DNA from: Ceratorhiza oryzae-sativae
Lineage: Eukaryota > Basidiomycota > Agaricomycetes > Cantharellales > Ceratobasidiaceae
Direction: 5' to 3'
Length of the DNA stretch: 64,000 bases
Assembly: GCA_030998015.1 (NCBI GenBank)
Contig: JARWMV010000232.1
Coordinates: forward strand, 3,100,001-3,164,000
A program made the position numbers and the translations under genes. The stretch's first letter is position 1, and each line of letters starts with the position of its first letter. Of the stretch, positions 48,694 to 59,675 are shown in pieces. The notes under the pieces were generated by a model. It was not told the origin of the DNA. It saw nothing but the letters and a program-made list of their open reading frames with translations, and made no database searches.

Positions 48694-49523
48694 CACACCT
48701 GGCTCTCCTTGAGTACTTTGGCATTACTTGATTAATTTAGAATAGTCTCATTATTTTTCCTAAATCTGATGGAATCAATTGTCTCTGTTGGTCACTGTTA
48801 TGGATCACTAACATTTTCTATTATTTTAGTCTGCTCTGCCAACCTCAAGCAATGCCTCTGTAATTAAATTGTGAAATACTTGAATTTGTATGCACTCCGA
48901 ATTGTACTATTTTCTGTTCCATTAAATAGTACAAATTTCCTGCTCTCCAACACATAATTTATTAAGTTTTTACGATAAGATCTCAGAGAGATACAGAGGT
49001 TGCAATATTTCCTCTTATCAGGAGATATTGGTTACAACATTGCACTGCTCATATCTCGGCAACCGCTTACGCTATCAAAGCGATCTCATGCTCTATCGAT
49101 AGCTAATCTTCGGCAGTATATGCTGCCCGAAGATCGTCGCGATCCACCGGATCCTCATGCTGGAATGGCCTGAAGATCATTAGAATCTCACTGGACCATC
49201 AATCAAGATCTAATGACTCCAGTGAGTCAGGAGAGCTTCCCAAATTGATCCAGAAGCTTCTCTGACTCACCTTATGACTCACTGAGATGTAGCCTCCATT
49301 CATTACATGTATATACTATGATAATATGATCTACAAGCCAATAGCAGGTCTCAGATGCATCAATGCCTTCGATTCACACCCTGTCTTTACTTTCTTATCC
49401 TATACTGGGCTAGGGTGTAACCCAAGTATAGCAGTACCCTCTTTTGATGATCACACTGGCATGCATGCATCTATTTGGCTCTGGAATGCCCTCCTCAGGG
49501 TATAAAAGGACCTCCTCTGAGGC
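48694..49523. other. AT-rich repeat-like DNA with a TATA box; no gene
   Basis: No coding region is seen. TATAAAAGG at 49501-49509 followed by pyrimidine-rich DNA beyond the solo LTR resembles the promoter part of another LTR, but its ends could not be fixed. Confidence 0.35.
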
Positions 49524-49899
49524 TGTCACAAACTGACATGCATATATCCACTTTATAATATTTTCTCAATTTATTACATTTTATGAGATCATCTTCAAAA
49601 CATACTTGCCTTTTATGGTATATCTGTGTCATGTGATTCAGGGGATGTTCCAGGCTGATAACTGAGATGTATTTCAACTCCAATGTGAAATTCTGCAGTT
49701 CCACAGTTGCTTCTTCTGCTTCTATCTCTTATCAGTCGTGACTCACTGTACAGACTTGTTTGTTATGATGTGGCTTGTACTATGTATATAAACTGGGTCA
49801 AGTTCACAGAGGACTCCTCAAGAACTTGACCTCTTGTCAAATACAAGTTCTTTTACTTTCTTACTATTTTCCTTGTTGCCTGACTTGTTGCCATTGACA
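49524..49899 (+). repeat. Solo LTR of the same Ty3 family, with target duplication
   Basis: It is 376 bp and clearly similar to the two LTRs of the full element, with the same TATA, transcript-start motif and ends (TGTCA...GACA). It is flanked by GAGGC at 49519-49523 and 49900-49904, so it was left by recombination between LTRs of an inserted copy. Confidence 0.92.
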
Positions 49900-49904
49900 G
49901 AGGC

Positions 49905-50817
49905 CCTTCCAGACCACCCCTTCACTCCTCTACTCAACCCAGACCAGTTATTGGTTTCTTTTTCTCTTTCTATTTTTCTATTGTCTGTGTGTGATTTCTT
50001 ATATAACTAGTACTGAGGAATAAAGTACCATATTAGTTATATACTGTCTGAGTCATTGTATCTTATATACAGAGATATATAAGGATACAATATTGCCTGA
50101 TTGAGCATGACATTAAGTGCCAGCTATTAGAGGAAATCTAAGTACCTGTAGCTGAGGAAGTACATGCATTAGGCAGCCCACCATCTATCCTATAAGCTAT
50201 TGCTTAAGTCTAGTATTAAGATTAGTATCAGTTAGTCCAAGTGACTAGGGCTGAACTACTTTAAGATATCTAAGGGAACCTGACCATAGTAGTCTTGCTC
50301 TTTATACCTATAAATTAGTCATTTTACACTGTGAAAGATTAAGACTACCTTGAGTGTTACTTGATCACATTGCAACTACTTTGAGCCTTCTTACTCTAGT
50401 CTAAGAAGTATTGAGTACAATTAGTGTATACTAACATATCTACATTTGCTTAAGCTCTAGATATTCAAGTGTACCCTGACCTGTAACAGTATTGCAGCTA
50501 GTAGGTTATAGTTTGCCAGGGCTCATAATCTGTTGAATAAATGTGCAGTTAACTATATAGATTGAGCAGAGGAATCTTCTGGTACAGTATAAGCATATGT
50601 ACATAGGTGTATATATATATACTATGTAGTGTCTGTAAAGCTATACTACTGCAGGTACAATATGATACAAGGCAATACATCAAGTATGAACTGCTAAGCA
50701 GTACATGATTGGGGCAGCATGTAAGCACCATCATCACAGCCATGCTGTGGCTAGGTATCAATCAGCAAGTCTTATCATGTGTACACTCAATAGACAGTAA
50801 TACAGAACAGAAGCAGG
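49905..50817. other. AT-rich non-coding DNA
   Basis: I see no gene. The first part continues the sequence interrupted by the solo LTR. A short TA run lies at about 50611-50624. Confidence 0.4.
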
Positions 50818-51469
50818 TTGGCTCAACACCAGGTACATAAAATAGTAGTGACTCAAGTGGTCAATATTAAGCCCATGACATTCTACTTGGCAGGGACTCT
50901 ACCCAACATTGTATCTCCAACAAAGACCAGTCTCTCTCCTTTCAGGGTAGAAAGATTGCCAAATATTGAATCAGTGCTCCCAGCATGCAATCAGGTTGCT
51001 GAGTCATCTGATACAGCTCAAGAGAAGGAGACACTATGTCTGGGTGAATGAACTCATTATATTGTTGATAGATCAACTCATTTGCACCTATTTAGATATC
51101 TGGCAACAGCTGAATGAGCCATTGCCCCTTGACTTTGCAGTGCAACTCCAATATCTTCATGATGTGGCAGAGTGTCTCCCACCCAGTACTCCTGTGGTAA
51201 ATGCTGCCAGCCCCTTTGGAGTATTCAAGAACAACATAGAGCACCTGATAGATAATTGGACCATGACAGATATCTGGAGCTGTCTATTGCCTATCTTGAA
51301 CAGTGCGCTACCAGAAGAAGCTACTGCAAAGCAGATATCAAAGCTTACAACTGTTGGTAGATGTGGCTTGATGGGCATTTACAATACCTTCCTGAACCTG
51401 ATGATGAACCATGGAGTCAATCATAAATTGTTGCAAGGGCCCTGGAAAAAGTATCTGAAGCAGCATTGA
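50818..51469 (+). other. Coding-like fragments of unknown origin
   Basis: Two overlapping frames (50818-51051 and 50966-51469) encode plausible protein, for example LDIWQQLNEPLPLDFAVQLQ and DNWTMTDIWSCLLPILNSAL. The longer frame has no ATG near its start. This is probably a relic of a repeat-borne gene. No family is recognised. Confidence 0.3.
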
Positions 51470-51546
51470 CAAAATCAGGTGGAGGTATACACCTCCAAGA
51501 CATAAGAATGTGATGCCAAAAATCTGGCAGTAGATGCTGACTGTGA

Positions 51547-51700
51547 ATGTGCTCAGCATCTGAATGAATGTGTTCACCATCTTCATGTGCATGCTCACCA
51601 TCCTCATGAACATGTTCACCATCTTCATAAATGCAGTGATCATGTTCATGAACATGCTCACCATCTTTGTGAACACATTGACCAGCTTCATGAACATATT
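51547..51700. repeat. 21-bp minisatellite, about seven imperfect units
   Basis: Units resemble ATGTTCACCATCTTCATGAAC and drift by a few bases each. The period is a multiple of three, so a minus-strand frame reads as Met/Phe/Val-rich heptads. I do not regard that frame as a gene. Confidence 0.75.
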
Positions 51701-52027
51701 GGTGTTGAGACCCCTCTGTCTCCTTGTCTCTGTTGATTCCTTAAGTAGTGGCTACATTGTCAGTGGTAATTTGCAGTATATATTGGTAGTATCTAGGTAG
51801 TATGTACAGATGGTCCCTGTGGTTGACAAGATAAAGCAAGCTGGGGCCTACAGGCTTGCTTTCAATGAGTTATATACCCTTCCAAGGTATGAGTCAGACT
51901 GATCCACAGTCTGCAGTAGGTTATGGGTCACATGTGGTGTAAACAAGTATTAAGTAAGTTGCTCTTAGGGTTGTTGTGGCTCCAAATCTTATAGAGCCAC
52001 ACAAGGTCCAAGGGTCATGTGATTTAA

Positions 52028-52250
52028 GTGCTGAGGTCACATGATAACTTGCTCCTTGCTCCAAGTTACAATGGAGAGAATTGCAGGAGCAAGTTAGGTA
52101 ACCACTGTAAGTGCCAAGGTCATGTGATGTGTTAGGTGCCTGGATCACATGACAACTCACTCCTCACTCCAAGTTACAATGAAGAGAATTGCAGGAGCAA
52201 GTTAGATAACCACTGTAAGCACCAGGCTAAGTGCCAAGGTCATGTGACCT
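52028..52250. repeat. Tandem duplication, 108-bp period, with internal hairpin arms
   Basis: The core (CCAAGTTACAAT through GCAGGAGCAAGTTAG) recurs at 52061 and 52169. In the first copy AACTTGCTCC and GGAGCAAGTT form a 10-bp inverted pair. GTCACATGA and its inverse recur around both units. Confidence 0.7.
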
Positions 52251-52392
52251 TGTTTATAGCTTGTTTGACTTAGGCAAAAATGCTATAAATTATAGGCTAA
52301 GTTCTCCTGTTACATTATGGCTGTCTGTGCAGGTCATAACAATAGGCTAACCAAAATGTTGCCTTTTTCCCATCTTAGATGGGTGTTCATGC

Positions 52393-52839
52393 ATGAACAG
52401 CTGTGGCAGGCATCTAAGATGCATGAACAGTCCCAGAATCTACTGTAGTGGCTCCATGTTCTTCCCTGGCTGGCCACCATATTATCCACCTCCTCCCAGT
52501 GGAGCCAATGGGTTTCCCCAAAATCCATATGGAAAGCCTCCACCAGTTGCACCAGCACCAGCATCCAACACTGCCCCTCAGAACACACAGTCAACCACTG
52601 ACCCCCTGTTATCTGAATGGCTCACTCAGTGCAATTCTCATGAGACCCAAGGTGCCAACAAGCACCAATTCTCTTTATTCTTGACATACTTTGACCATTG
52701 CCACCTCACTTGTGTCTCAGATATCACTTGGTTTACCAGCCCAGACATTCTTCTGGCTGCAATTTCTGAACAGCTACCCAAGATGCCCTATGGAACAGCT
52801 GCCTGGCTGTTGGATTATGCTAAAACTGACTATAAGTAA
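52393..52839 (+). CDS. Hypothetical protein fragment, Pro-rich leader plus SAM-like helical segment
   Basis: The ATG at 52393 begins a 148-codon frame. Residues about 15-60 are rich in Pro, Gly, Asn and Gln (GWPPYYPPPPSGANG). The rest (PLLSEWLTQCNSH, then LPKMPYGTAAWLLDYAKTDY) has the spacing of a small helical domain resembling SAM-like folds seen in Agaricomycete proteins. It stops at 52839 without an obvious continuation. It may be a repeat-borne gene or the first exon of a broken one. No function is assigned. Confidence 0.35.
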   Translation: MNSCGRHLRCMNSPRIYCSGSMFFPGWPPYYPPPPSGANGFPQNPYGKPPPVAPAPASNTAPQNTQSTTDPLLSEWLTQCNSHETQGANKHQFSLFLTYFDHCHLTCVSDITWFTSPDILLAAISEQLPKMPYGTAAWLLDYAKTDYK

Positions 52840-53249
52840 GAGCCTCTATTATTGACTTGTATTCATGTTACAACACTTTTTTGGTTTTGTTTTTTTGATC
52901 TAAATCCCACTCCCCCATATCTGCTCACTGCAGCAACTAATGCTTTGTTTTTGATCTTGACTACTACTATTCCCTAATCAAACCCAATGTATCTACATCT
53001 ACACATAACCACAGTGTTTGTCAGAGAAAACCCCCCCAAATTATTACTGTTTATAACTGTAAATTACTGTGAATTAACCAGTTGCAGGGATTTCTGTCCC
53101 CCCCCCTTTTATTACCATGAATTAACATGAATTTACAAAGGGGGGTCTAAATTTATGTGGATTTATGTGGATTAACACCAGTTTATGAGAATTACAAATT
53201 TGAAATTCCTCCAAGTTGCCTCCAATGGCCTTCCCAGCAGATTTGGAGG
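52840..53249. other. AT-rich DNA with poly-C/poly-G tracts; no gene
   Basis: C-runs at about 53031-53037 and 53099-53107 and a G-run at about 53141-53146 flank TTTATTACCATGAATTAAC-like sequence. TTTATGTGGA is repeated at about 53153-53172. Confidence 0.4.
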
Positions 53250-54587
53250 CTTATAAATCTGAGTTTATGAAATTTATATAAATTACATATAATCCTATAA
53301 ACCCTGATTTATCATAAATCCAGATTTTCCTGATGTTGGAACCATCCTTGTGCATCAGCTTTGGTAGTAGCAAACACATGTTCATAGAACTTTGCTCAAA
53401 CCTCATCCTTGTCTCCATGTGACTGAAGCACCATTCATACCAACTCACCATCTTGACACAATTGACTCTTTATTGCCAAGAATGCTAGTTCTATTGGATT
53501 ATAGTCAGGTGAATATGGTGGGAGGAACAAATACCTCATGCCACTACATTTGTGAGTGAGTCTGTCTCCATAGGATACCATAAGATCACTCACCAAGCTT
53601 CAATCATATCCAGGGTTTCTTGGCTATGATGAATTTGAGCATTATCCATCACCAGCATTGAGTTTGGACCAGGATAGGGGTTCATCAGGTCAAGAGTGAG
53701 TTGAATGAAATCTCAATAAGTTTCCACAGTGAAAGAACCCTTGACAATGCATAGTGAGATCATGCCCTCTATTGAAAGGGCTGGGAGGAGCAACCACCTA
53801 TAAGACTGTGAGTTTCATAGCTGCCTAATCTTTTGGTAGTACTCACCGTCACCCATGAACAAAGAAGGCTTTCTGTACTGCACGTTGACCGGAAAGTGCC
53901 CATCCATAGCCACGGTATGTCACACAGCGATCACACGAGCATTTGTCAACAAACACGAGATAATTTGCAGGGTATTCGGCCACAGCGTGTTGAAAATCCA
54001 AACGCTTTTCGTCACATCGCTCCGCAGCTTCGCGTTCGAGCTAGTATATCATAGGTAAGCTCTTTGCAAAACATCACTATTGCCTACTGACCTTCTTCAT
54101 AGTAAATCCACTCTCGTTTAGCGTCTTCCATACCGTGCTCAGTGAAACATTCACTCCACAAACTTCAGAAAGCTCTTCCCTGAACTCGTCAAGAAAGGTA
54201 TCGGGGTTGTTTGTGACACGGTCGCAGATGAACTTTTTTCGAATAGAAAATAAGCCAGTATCCTACTCAAGTTGAAATAGGAAAGATACGTACCCATATT
54301 TCGCGGTATGAGAGACGATTTGGCCTTCCTCGAAGGTCTCGTCCCGTTAGGTCTAGGCCAACACGCTCTCCCCCCGAGGCATGAAAAATCGCTAAGATGC
54401 GTTGGCTGGACCTTTCTGATACACCCAGTAAAGTTTTTATCCGCTCATAAGAGAACTCGCAGCTTGCTACTCGTACAACGGCCCAGCGTAAGTCCTCAGA
54501 AATTGGTTTTCCGCGCATCGAAGGCGAGAACAAGTTTGCTTGAATCACGTGAAGAGATTTATAGCAAGCTAGACGTAAAGTAGACAT
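53250..54587 (-). pseudogene. Decayed Tc1/mariner (IS630-type) transposase
   Basis: Reading from 54587 leftward there is a helix-turn-helix block (MRGKPISEDLRWAVVRVASC, then YERIKTLLGVSERSSQRIL). A second segment contains EFREELSEVCGVNVSLSTVW and LNESGFTMKK. The first catalytic block reads YLVFVDKCSCDRCVTYRGYGW, with Lys where Glu usually follows the Asp. The second reads MDNAQIHHSQETLDMIEAW. The third is a short remnant of the LPPYSPDYNPIE motif near 53480-53520. Several stops and frame changes separate these blocks. It is a dead copy; its ends were not found. Confidence 0.75.
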
Positions 54588-54600
54588 AACAGCAAGCCTT

Positions 54601-55383
54601 GGCTCACTTCTCTTTGTAGGCTCATTCGCGTGGCTCGTACGAGCATTTCTATATCACTCGCTAACTGGTGCGTGGCCTGGATGGGGCGTGGTAGGGGGAA
54701 CAAGGTCCAGGGGGGGTCATGTTCTGAAATTCCGAATTTCGGAAATCCGTTTTTGTAGGTCGATTCGCCTCGTCCGTGCGATCATTTTGAGCCTAAGATC
54801 ATTCTCGTGGCATGCGTATTTCGCTCGAAATAGGGAGGAAAGTCTATGGTATTTATTTGGTTCCGAAAATTTAGCGCCGCGCCAACTATTTCCGCAACAG
54901 CAATAACCCTAGAAAATTAAAATTAGGAAATTAAAGCGTGAAATGAATATCAGTTCGCCCAACGGAAAAACGGTTGTCACAGTCAGCTGGATTGAATTAC
55001 GATTGTGAAGGAGGATGAGCGAGACCCCAGAACAGAAAGACGGCAGACTCCGTCAAACGCCAATCCAACGTTGCAATCGCACGGCAGGGGAACAGCCTTG
55101 ATGCGCGATAATAAATCATTTCGCTATTTTGGGGAAGACCTCCTTACTGAAGTAAAAGCATGTCGAGATTGAGGCGCCTGCGTGTCTCGTTTTGGCCGAT
55201 TGAGGTGACCGCGGCACTAATCAGACCTGTGTTCGATGAGCAAAACGTCTAGAATCCGCCGCTCTGTAGCGGAAAGAGTTGCTGGTTCGCCAGCCTGAGG
55301 AAGACTTTAAACTTGCTAGCAGAAGAGACGGAGACGATAGAAATACCTGCGCAGGCCAGTCAGATAGAAGAAAGGAAGAACGA
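54601..55383. other. Intergenic DNA upstream of the TPR-CHAT gene
   Basis: No gene is supported. It should include the promoter of the TPR-CHAT gene. Confidence 0.4.
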
Positions 55384-55450
55384 CCATGCATGACTTGAAA
55401 AGGTACGTGGTTAAGCCGCAAACTATGGTCAAACTAACGGGCTCGTGCCA

Positions 55451-58400
55451 ATGTCAAATAGACGACGGAGAGATGATGCTGCACAACCTATGACGGACAC
55501 ACGAGCCAATTCCCAGCGAGTGACTGGTGTGAAACATGAGCAGCGCGACTCATGCTCCGTCATACGCCCAAGAATTGATGAGAATCCGGCTGACAGCCAA
55601 GACTACTCGAAATACCTGGGCACATTTGGGACCTTTTGGCTCCTTCGCTATAAACGAGCAGGGGAATTTGCGAGCCTGGAAATGGCAATCGCATATCTAG
55701 CGCAAGCGGTAGAACTGACTCCATATGGCCGCCGAGGTAAGGCTGGTTATTTGAACAACCTTGGAAACGCATGGTTTCGTCGATTTGAGCGACTGGGCGA
55801 CATGACCGACTTGGACAATGCGCTCGCATGTCAAGTGCACGCAGTCAATCTCACTCCAGACGGCCATCCAGACAAGGCTGGTTATTTGAGCAACCTTGGA
55901 AACGCATGGTGTTGTCGATTTGAGCGACTGGGCGACATGACCGACTTGGACAATGCGCTCGCATGTCAAGTGCACGCAGTCAATCTCACTCCAGACGGCC
56001 ATCCAGACAAGCCTGCTTGCCTGATGAAACCTTGGAAGCGCATGGCATTGTCGATTTGAGCGACTGGGCGACATGACCGACTTGGACAATGCGCTCGCAT
56101 GTCAAGTGCACGCAGTCAATCTCACTCCAGACGGCCATCCAGACAGGCCTGTCGCTGAACAACCTTGGAAGCGCATGGCATCGTCGATTTGAGCGACTGG
56201 GCGACATGACCGACTTGGACAATGCGCTCGCATGTCAAGTGCACGCAGTCAATCTCACTCCAGACGGCCATCCAGACAAGCCTGCTTGCCTGAACAACCT
56301 TGGAAGCGCATGGCATTGTCGATTTGAGCGACTGGGCGACATGACCAACTTGGACAATGCGCTCGCATGTCAAGTGCACGCAGTCAATCTCACTCCAGAC
56401 GGCCATCCAGACAGGCCTAGTCGCCTGAACAACCTTGGAAACGCATGGTTTCGTCGATTTGAGCGACTGGGCGACATGACCGACTTGGACAATGCGCTCG
56501 CATGTCAAGTGCACGCAGTCAATCTCACTCCAGACGGCCATCCAGACAAGGCTGGTTATTTGAGCAACCTTGGAAACGCATGGCATTGTCGATTTGAGCG
56601 ACTGGGCGACATGACCGACTTGGACAATGCGCTCGCATGTCAAGTGCACGCAGTCAATCTCACTCCAGACGGCCATCCAGACAAGGCTGGTTATTTGAGC
56701 AACCTTGGAAACGCATGGTGTTGTCGATTTGAGCGACTGGGCGACATGACCGACTTGGACAATGCGCTCGCATGTCAAGTGCACGCAGTCAATCTCACTC
56801 CAGACGGCCATCCAGACAAGCCTGCTTGCTCTGAACAACCTTGGAACGCATGGTTTCGTCGATTTGAGCGACTGGGCGACATGACCGACTTGGACAATGC
56901 GCTCGCATGTCAAGTGCACGCAGTCAATCTCACTCCAGACGGCCATCCAGAGGCCTAGTGCCGCCTGAACAACCTTGGAAACGCATGGTTTCGTCGATTT
57001 GAGCGACTGGGCGACATGACCGACTTGGACAATGCGCTCGCATGTCAAGTGCACGCAGTCAATCTCACTCCAGACGGCCATCCAGACAAGCCTGCTTGCC
57101 TGAACAACCTTGGAAGCGCATGGTTTCGTCGATTTGAGCGACTGGGCGACATGACCGACTTGGACAATGCGCTCGCATGTCAAGTGCACGCAGTCAATCT
57201 CACTCCAGATGGCCATCCAGACAAGCCTGCTTGCCTGAACAACCTTGGAAGCGCATGGCATTGTCGATTTGAGCGACTGGGCGACATGACCGACTTGGAC
57301 AATGCGCTCGCATGTCAAGTGCACGCAGTCAATCTCACTCCAGACGGCCATCCAGACAGGCCTAGTCGCCTGAACAACCTTGGAAACGCATGGTTTCGTC
57401 GATTTGAGCGACTGGGCGACATGACCGACTTGGACAATGCGCTCGCATGTCAAGTGCACGCAGTCAATCTCACTCCAGACGGCCATCCAGACAAGCCTGC
57501 TTGCCTGAACAACCTTGGAAGCGCATGGCATTGTCGATTTGAGCGACTGGGCGACATGACCGACTTGGACAATGCGCTCGCATGTCAAGTGCACGCAGTC
57601 AATCTCACTCCAGACGGCCATCCAGACAGGCTAGTCCTGAACAACCTTGGAAACGCATGGTTTCGTCGATTTGAGCGACTGGGCGACATGACCGACTTGG
57701 ACAATGCGCTCGCATGTCAAGTGCACGCAGTCAATCTCACTCCAGACGGCCATCCAGACAAGCCTGCTTGCCTGAACAACCTTGGAAACGCATGGTTTCG
57801 TCGATTTGAGCGACTGGGCGACATGACCGACTTGGACAATGCGCTCGCATGTCAAGTGCACGCAGTCAATCTCACTCCAGAAGGTGATCTATCCCAGTCT
57901 GGCTATCTGTACAACCTCGGCAATAGTTATCGGATTCGATATATCGTGTCCAAGGATTCCCAAGATCTTGAGACCGCTTCTGTTGTATTCGGGCGGGGCG
58001 CGAGATCATTGGTTGGCCAACCTCGCGTTCAATTCAATTGTGCTCGGCGATGGGCAGACACATTATCTCTACTTGAGCTTTCTCCACTTGAAGCTTATAG
58101 TACTTCATTTGCGCTTTTGCCCAAGTTGATCTGGTTGGGACAAACTGCCCAAGCACGATACTCCATCTTGACTACCATCAGCGAGTTTGTGCCCAAAGTT
58201 GCTGCTTGGGCATTTTCAACCGACTTACGTGACATCGCTCTAGAGTGGATCGAACAAGGCTGCTCAGTCATCTGGAAACAGACGTTACAGCTCCGGACGC
58301 CATTCGATGACCTTGCTGAAGTGAGTGCTGAGCTAGCCAACAATCTCAAAGACACCGCCTCTCAGCTCGACGCGGTTTCCTCCTCTTCTTACACAGTCAA

Positions 58401-59675
58401 ATTAACCCCCGAGAACATGGTATACACTGAGTCTCTGACCCAACGCCACCATAAACTCGCGGCTCGTTGGGAGAAACTTGTCGAGGAAGCTCGCCAGCTT
58501 CCTGGGTTTGAAGAATTTTTATTACCAAGAAAGGCAAAGATCCTTCGAACGGCCGCTCGAGATGGTCCAGTTGTGTTGATCAACACTCATGACGTATGTT
58601 GCGACGCTCTTATCATCATGCCAGGGGTGGAGGATATGGTTCATGTGCCGCTACCAGGATTTTCGTCAGCGAAATGCGGACATCTACTTGCGCAGAGCAA
58701 CAGCCTCTACCGTAACGGCGAGCAGAGTCACTTGGCTCGTGGATTCACGCGTAAATCCGAAGACTCTCTTCAAATCTTCAAATCGCTCTGGTCAGATGTG
58801 GTGGGTCCAGTTTTAGATGCAATTTTGGGAATCGTAAGCATGGCCCTCTACGGATCCAAATCTCTAATCATCTCACCAATAACTTCTAGAATAAAGATAC
58901 GTCGGACGTGCTCCCTCACGTGACATGGTGCGCTACTGGAGCATTATCATTGTTGCCTCTTCATGCAGCAGGCCGATACGACGGCCGATCGCCAAACGCT
59001 TTTGACCTCGTCGTTTCCTCTTACACGCCAACGATCGGCGCATTACTCTCGCCCACCGCACCGTCGATCCAGCCCCAGTGTCGGCTATTGGCAGTTGGAC
59101 AAGCTGCGTCACCCGGGCAAGCTCCCCTGCCACAAACCGTAACAGAACTCAATATTATCAAGCAGCACATCGTACCAAATAACTATTGTGAGCTCACTGG
59201 CACATCCGCAACCATCCAATCCACACTTAAGGCCATGGAAGAGAATGACTGGGTGCATTTCGCGTGCCATGGGAGTCAGGACATCTCGAACCCTCGCCAA
59301 AGTGCTTTCCATCTTCACGATGGGAAGCTCACCCTGGACGAGATAGCCAAGCGAGCGTTCAAGAACAAGGGTCTCGCCTTTTTATCTGCGTGCCAGACCG
59401 CCACTGGGGACGCTGAGCTACCAGGAGAATCGACTCATTTGGCAGCCGGGATGCTTACAGCGGGATATCGCAGTGTCATCGCCACGATGTGGTCGATCAA
59501 AGACGAAGATGCGCCAAGGATAGCGGAGGGTGTGTATGCGGAGCTTACCAAGGACGGGAGGATGGATCACACGCAGACGGCGAGGGCACTCCGCAAGGCA
59601 GTTGCGGCTCTACGAGAAAAGGTTGGGGTGGAGGCGGTTGGGCGATGGGCGCCTTTTATTCATATGGGCTCGTAG
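55451..59675 (+). CDS. TPR-CHAT protein (tetratricopeptide-like array plus caspase-like CHAT domain)
   Basis: The C-terminal CHAT domain is a clan CD protease fold related to caspases and separase. Its His lies in WVHFACHGSQD (codon 59268-59270) and its Cys in AFLSACQTATG (codon 59391-59393), followed by LAAGMLTAGYRSVIATMWSI. N-terminal to it is a non-repetitive linker (about 57890-58830), then an intron at 58834-58887. The first part is an array of 16 near-identical 45-residue units (LGNAWFRRFERLGDMTDLD and so on). The start is ATG 55451, or ATG 55384 with an intron at about 55402-55460; both give the same frame. Small indels shift the frame in the array near 56030 and 56146, and a TAG lies at 56956-56958. 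As printed, the frame is therefore not continuous. A role in self/non-self or cell-death signalling is inferred from the architecture only. Confidence 0.85.
55745..57882 (+). repeat. 135-bp tandem repeat array coding the 45-residue TPR-like units
   Basis: The segment GACTTGGACAATGCGCTC (one copy has AAC for GAC) recurs 16 times, from 55808 to 57829, at 135-bp spacing apart from small indels. Most of the unit is identical at DNA level. Differences fall at three places: AAC/AGC in LG(N/S)AW, the two following residues (FR, HC, CC, HR), and the hinge (KAGYLS, KPACLN, RPSRLN). Confidence 0.93.

Noticed and set aside
51338..51697. A Met/Phe-rich minus-strand frame
   Set aside because: It is produced by the 21-bp minisatellite, whose period is a multiple of three. 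Nothing else supports a gene.
56122..57621. A 499-codon open frame on the minus strand across the TPR array
   Set aside because: It exists because the 135-bp unit lacks stops in that antisense frame and is copied many times. The plus-strand units form a recognisable TPR-like protein joined to a CHAT domain.
55808..57882. Regular repeats that might suggest a CRISPR array
   Set aside because: The unit is 135 bp, codes for protein throughout, has no unique spacers, and the window is eukaryotic.
1..59675. A functional link between separase and the TPR-CHAT protein because both are clan CD folds
   Set aside because: They lie more than 50 kb apart in different contexts. The shared fold reflects ancient relatedness and does not indicate a common locus.
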